40,658 nucleotides of DNA, taken from Candidatus Rokuibacteriota bacterium. Its GTDB lineage: Bacteria > Methylomirabilota > Methylomirabilia > Rokubacteriales > CSP1-6. Made by a program: the position numbers and the translations under genes. This document shows positions 38,092 to 40,658 of the stretch, in pieces; position 1 is the stretch's first letter, and each line of letters begins with the position of its first letter. Below the pieces are notes generated by a model that searched no databases, was not told where the DNA came from, and was given only the letters and a program-made list of their open reading frames with translations. Location of the stretch: NCBI GenBank assembly GCA_016188005.1, contig JACPIQ010000134.1:1-40658 (forward strand), given 5' to 3'.

Positions 38092-39288
38092 TCAGGCGTC
38101 GGGGTCGGCGGCGCGCGGCGCGTCCGGACGGGGCAGGCCGAGCGCCACGAGGACACCCAGGGCATTGCAGCCGGCGGCGATCAGGACCGCTGCGCCATAG
38201 CCCTGGGTCAGGTCGAACAGGCGGCCGGCCGTGATCGGCAGCACGATGGCGGCGGCGCACCACGCGGTGTAGAGGCGGCTGGCCATCCGGCCGTACAGCG
38301 CACGCCTCCAGTAGACAGCCACCGCAGCCGCCGTGACGCCGGAGATCAGCCCGTAGCCCAGCCCCACGAGCGCCAGCGCGAGCACCGACACCCCGGGACC
38401 GGGCCACAGCGTCAGTGCCACGTTGCCGGCGAGCGCGACGGCGTGGGCGCCGGCTGCCACCGTGGGAATGGCGAGCCAGTCGACCATCCAGCCGCCCCCC
38501 ATGCGCGCGGCCGCGATGCTGCCGGTGATGAACGTCGTGCCGTAGATGGCGAGCGCGGCGGCGCCGCCGTAGGAGGCGATGATGCCCGCGGCCTGGCTGA
38601 GCACCATGAGCCCGGCGGACGCCGCCAGGAAGAAGACGAGCCACAACCGCCAGAACAGGGGCCGGCGACGCTCCTGGGCGTCGGGCTCGACGGCCGCGGT
38701 CGCCGCCGCGAGCGTGATCCCCGAGCGCGCGATGAGCCACGCGCTGATCACCCCGGTGACGGCCAGGACAGTGGCGAGCCCCCCGAGCGTGGCGCGCACG
38801 CCGAACTCGCGGACGGACCACCCGAAGAGGGGCGCGGCGATCATGGCGCCCGCGGGATACAGGCCGATGATATAGCCGTTCACCAGGCCCTGGTGTCTCG
38901 TCACCGCCAGGTTCACCGCCTGCTGCATGAGGATGTACCCAGCGCCGCCACCGGCGCCGAAGAGCAGCCCGTATCCGATGGCCAGCTGGGCCAGCCCGCC
39001 GGCCGTGGCGGCAAGCGCGATGCCCAGGGTGCTCGCGGCCGCGCAGGCCAGCACCAGTATCGGGGTCGACGCGAGGCCGTAGACGTGGGGCGCCAGGTTC
39101 ATGCCGGCGCCAAATCCGGCCGTGGCCAGGGCGAAGACGAGCGCGAGATCGGCTCGGCTCAGCCCGAGCAGAGTTTCCAGCGGCGTCAAGAACACGCTGA
39201 ACGCATAGAGCGAGCCGAGCGGGGTATTGAGTGCGGTGGCGGCCGCGACCGCGCGCCACGGGCTCTGCCTGACGTCGGTGTCGCTCAC
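38092..39288 (-). CDS. MFS transporter (OFA-like)
   Basis: A 398-aa membrane protein with about 12 helices in two halves and a hydrophilic loop near residue 200 (AVEPDAQERRRPLFWRLW). The start of the first half, TALNTPLGSLYAFSVFLTPLETLLGLSRADLALVFALAT, is typical of the oxalate/formate antiporter-type MFS. Substrate unknown, probably a carboxylate. I chose GTG 39288, just before the first helix; the frame stays open to 39480 but that part is unlike protein. It is convergent with the selenoprotein gene, eight bases apart. Confidence 0.9.
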   Translation of the reverse strand: MSDTDVRQSPWRAVAAATALNTPLGSLYAFSVFLTPLETLLGLSRADLALVFALATAGFGAGMNLAPHVYGLASTPILVLACAAASTLGIALAATAGGLAQLAIGYGLLFGAGGGAGYILMQQAVNLAVTRHQGLVNGYIIGLYPAGAMIAAPLFGWSVREFGVRATLGGLATVLAVTGVISAWLIARSGITLAAATAAVEPDAQERRRPLFWRLWLVFFLAASAGLMVLSQAAGIIASYGGAAALAIYGTTFITGSIAAARMGGGWMVDWLAIPTVAAGAHAVALAGNVALTLWPGPGVSVLALALVGLGYGLISGVTAAAVAVYWRRALYGRMASRLYTAWCAAAIVLPITAGRLFDLTQGYGAAVLIAAGCNALGVLVALGLPRPDAPRAADPDA

Positions 39289-39364
39289 GATGATCGGCCG
39301 TCCCCGTGTGTGCAGGCAGTGGCCGCCGGCGTTTTCGATGGGAGGGCGGTGGCTGCGCGGCCAG

Positions 39365-39370
39365 AGTATA
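39365..39370 (-). promoter_or_regulatory. -10 box for the MFS gene
   Basis: TATACT on the minus strand, 76 nt before the chosen GTG, in an otherwise GC-rich gap. The -35 side is weak. The rest of 39289-39476 holds nothing recognised. Confidence 0.35.
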
Positions 39371-39476
39371 CGGGATTCTCGCGCCGGCGGACACCCCGCG
39401 ATGGCCCGAGGATCTCGGTCGGCGCCGCCGGCGAGCGGAGCGAGTCCCGCCGGACGTCGAGACGGGCGGATCGTGT

Positions 39477-39513
39477 CCATGAAATCCTAGCTCATATCGC
39501 TAGGATTTCATGG
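39477..39513. repeat. 14-bp perfect inverted repeat at the break of the DUF4143 gene
   Basis: CCATGAAATCCTAG and its exact reverse complement are separated by 9 nt (CTCATATCG). This is A/T-rich compared with all neighbours. The right arm contains the ATG of the headless DUF4143 frame. It could be an operator, or a scar or target of a mobile element; the gene truncation begins right here. Confidence 0.7.
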
Positions 39514-40145
39514 TACAGCCCCAGCTCGGAATCACGATCGGCGCCGGGACGATCCGCAGGTTCTGGACGATGCTCGCCCACTACCACGCTCAGATCTGGA
39601 ATGGCGCCGAGCTGGCGCGGGCCTTCGGCATTGCCGAATCCACGGTGAAGCGATATCTCGACCTGCTGGCCAGTACGTTCATGGTGCGCGTGCTGCTGCC
39701 CTGGAGCGAGAACATCGGCAAGCGCATGGTGAAGACGCCCAAGGTCTACATCGGCGATACCGGCCTGCTCCATGCGCTGCTCGACATTCCGAGCGCTCGG
39801 GCCCTCGAGACACACCCCAAGGTCGGGGCCTCGTTCGAGGGGTTCGCTCTGCAGGAGGTGATGCGGGCGCTCTCCGCGCGACCCGAGCAGTGCTTCTTCT
39901 GGGCCACCCATCAGGGCGCCGAGCTGGACCTGCTCGTGGTGCGGGGGGGAAGGCGCCGCGGATTCGAGTTCAAGCGGACCGATGCGCCCGGCGTCACAAA
40001 ATCCATGCACGTCGCGATCCGAGATCTGGGCCTCGAGTCGATCGACGTGGTCCATGCCGGCGGCGACACGTATCCTCTCTCGACCAAGATCCGGGCGCTC
40101 GCCATCTCCAGGCTGACGACAGAGTTGGGCCGGGTCGCGCGTTGA
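39510..40145 (+). pseudogene. C-terminal half of an AAA+/DUF4143 ATPase
   Basis: The 211-aa frame is the part of an AAA+ (DUF4143) protein that follows the ATPase domain: a winged-helix segment (IWNGAELARAFGIAESTVKRYLDLLASTFMV) and the DUF4143 nuclease-like domain with KVYIGDTGLLHALL, FEGFALQEVM and the FFWATHQGAELDLLV and GFEFKRT motifs (E-x-D and E-x-K type). Whole proteins are about 380-420 aa and begin with a P-loop domain; neither Walker A nor B is present here or in the DNA before it. The frame starts inside a palindrome. Probably a truncated gene, though a surviving stand-alone domain cannot be excluded. Confidence 0.8.
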
Positions 40146-40270
40146 CCAGCCCCTTCGTCGCCGGCTCGCCGCTGCGGCTCGCGGGTGCACCCGGCGGCCC
40201 GCTCGCGGGCCTGACGGTCGCTGGCAAGGATCTCTTCGTCTCCACCATCAACGACGCGCCGCTGTGGTGA
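40142..40270 (+). pseudogene. N-terminal stub of an amidase-family gene
   Basis: Starting at TTG 40142, overlapping the DUF4143 stop, the frame reads SPLRLAGAPGGPLAGLTVAGKDLF, the usual front of amidase-signature enzymes up to the catalytic Lys of the Ser-Ser-Lys triad (GKDLF), then departs after VSTINDAPLW and stops at 42 aa. Whole amidases have about 380-500 residues. A gene remnant. Confidence 0.45.
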
Positions 40271-40282
40271 GTGGCAGTTGCG

Positions 40283-40658
40283 CTACGGGAGCCCGACGGT
40301 CTCCCGGAAGCGGCGCAGCGTCTCGACGTGATCGGCCGGCGTCGCCAGGCCCATCCCGGAGGTGTGGACGCAGAGGTGGCTGATCCCGCGCATCGCGCGC
40401 CAGGCCTCCAGCTCCTTGCGCCAGTCCGCCGGCGGGATCTGGGGCAGCGTCATGCGGCCCTCGATCCCGAACGCTTTCGGGTCGCGGCCGGCGTCGCGGA
40501 TCATGCCGTGGAGCCGATCGACGGCGGCCTGCGCCGGCGCGCCGGGCCGGAAGTGCGGCATCCATCCGTCGGCGATGCGGGCCATCCGCTGCTGCACGAC
40601 CTCGCTCTCGCCGCCCATCCACACCGGGATGGGTCGCTGCACCGGGAGCTGGTTGAGG
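40283..40658 (-). CDS. LLM-class F420-dependent oxidoreductase (partial)
   Basis: Only the C-terminal 124 residues are in the window; the gene continues past the right edge. RPIPVWMGGESEVVQQRMARIADGWMPHF is the conserved C-terminal strand of luciferase-like monooxygenases, followed by DRLHGMIRDAGRDPKAFGIEG and a final helical part (DHVETLRRFRETVG). Members use F420 or FMN to oxidise varied substrates. It suggests the host makes or uses F420. Start not visible. Confidence 0.88.
   Translation of the reverse strand, partial: LNQLPVQRPIPVWMGGESEVVQQRMARIADGWMPHFRPGAPAQAAVDRLHGMIRDAGRDPKAFGIEGRMTLPQIPPADWRKELEAWRAMRGISHLCVHTSGMGLATPADHVETLRRFRETVGLP

Overview
This is a GC-rich bacterial chromosomal window. 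The genes suggest a didermic bacterium: Mla lipid-transport ABC genes with a TolC-type channel, a hopanoid pathway, PEP-CTERM-like surface proteins and an F420-type (LLM) oxidoreductase. The mixture resembles environmental lineages such as Methylomirabilota / 'Ca. Rokubacteria'. That placement is inference, because no rRNA or taxonomic marker lies here.

Left third (136-13662, all on the minus strand). One long run reads from squalene-hopene cyclase through mlaE, mlaF, mlaD, a TolC-like channel and mlaC, then a nucleotidyltransferase, a CDP-alcohol phosphotransferase, a flippase-like membrane protein, inositol-3-phosphate synthase and an HpnN-like RND exporter. Many junctions are 4-nt overlaps. 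Read together, they make hopene, may make a CDP-inositol-type headgroup, and move lipids across the envelope.

Divergent arm (13799-20910, plus strand). A CruF-like carotenoid protein, hpnH, an unknown 110-aa protein, hpnG, hpnA and hpnD (hopanoid side chain and squalene precursor), then two overlapping zinc dehydrogenases. A structured repeat, always in the sense direction, sits at three gene junctions of the two arms; its central hairpin differs between copies but stays paired.

Middle (21049-28545). A PEP-CTERM-like protein with a sigma-54-like promoter, then a glycan cassette (FemAB-like acyltransferase, formyltransferase, DegT aminotransferase, GT2 glycosyltransferase), an aldo/keto reductase with a twin-arginine signal, a DUF2214-like membrane protein, a 47-aa lipoprotein and a zinc-ribbon protein.

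Right part (28615-40658). Quinone oxidoreductase; an in-frame LapA-like/hemerythrin reading frame; a 188-aa protein made entirely of 22-residue repeats; a type-II NADH dehydrogenase; a second PEP-CTERM-like protein with a near-consensus sigma-54 promoter; an EamA transporter; a basic HTH protein; a truncated VOC gene; DUF1059; an HxlR-type regulator overlapping a DsbA/FrnE-like gene in which the first Cys of CPWC is an in-frame UGA followed by a SECIS-like hairpin (probable selenoprotein); an MFS transporter; a decayed stretch with a headless DUF4143 ATPase and an amidase N-terminal stub; and the end of an LLM oxidoreductase gene.

The strongest leads are the selenoprotein, the structured repeat, the 22-mer repeat protein, the hopanoid/inositol/Mla supercluster and the paired sigma-54/PEP-CTERM promoters. 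No tRNA, rRNA, CRISPR array or complete insertion sequence was seen.
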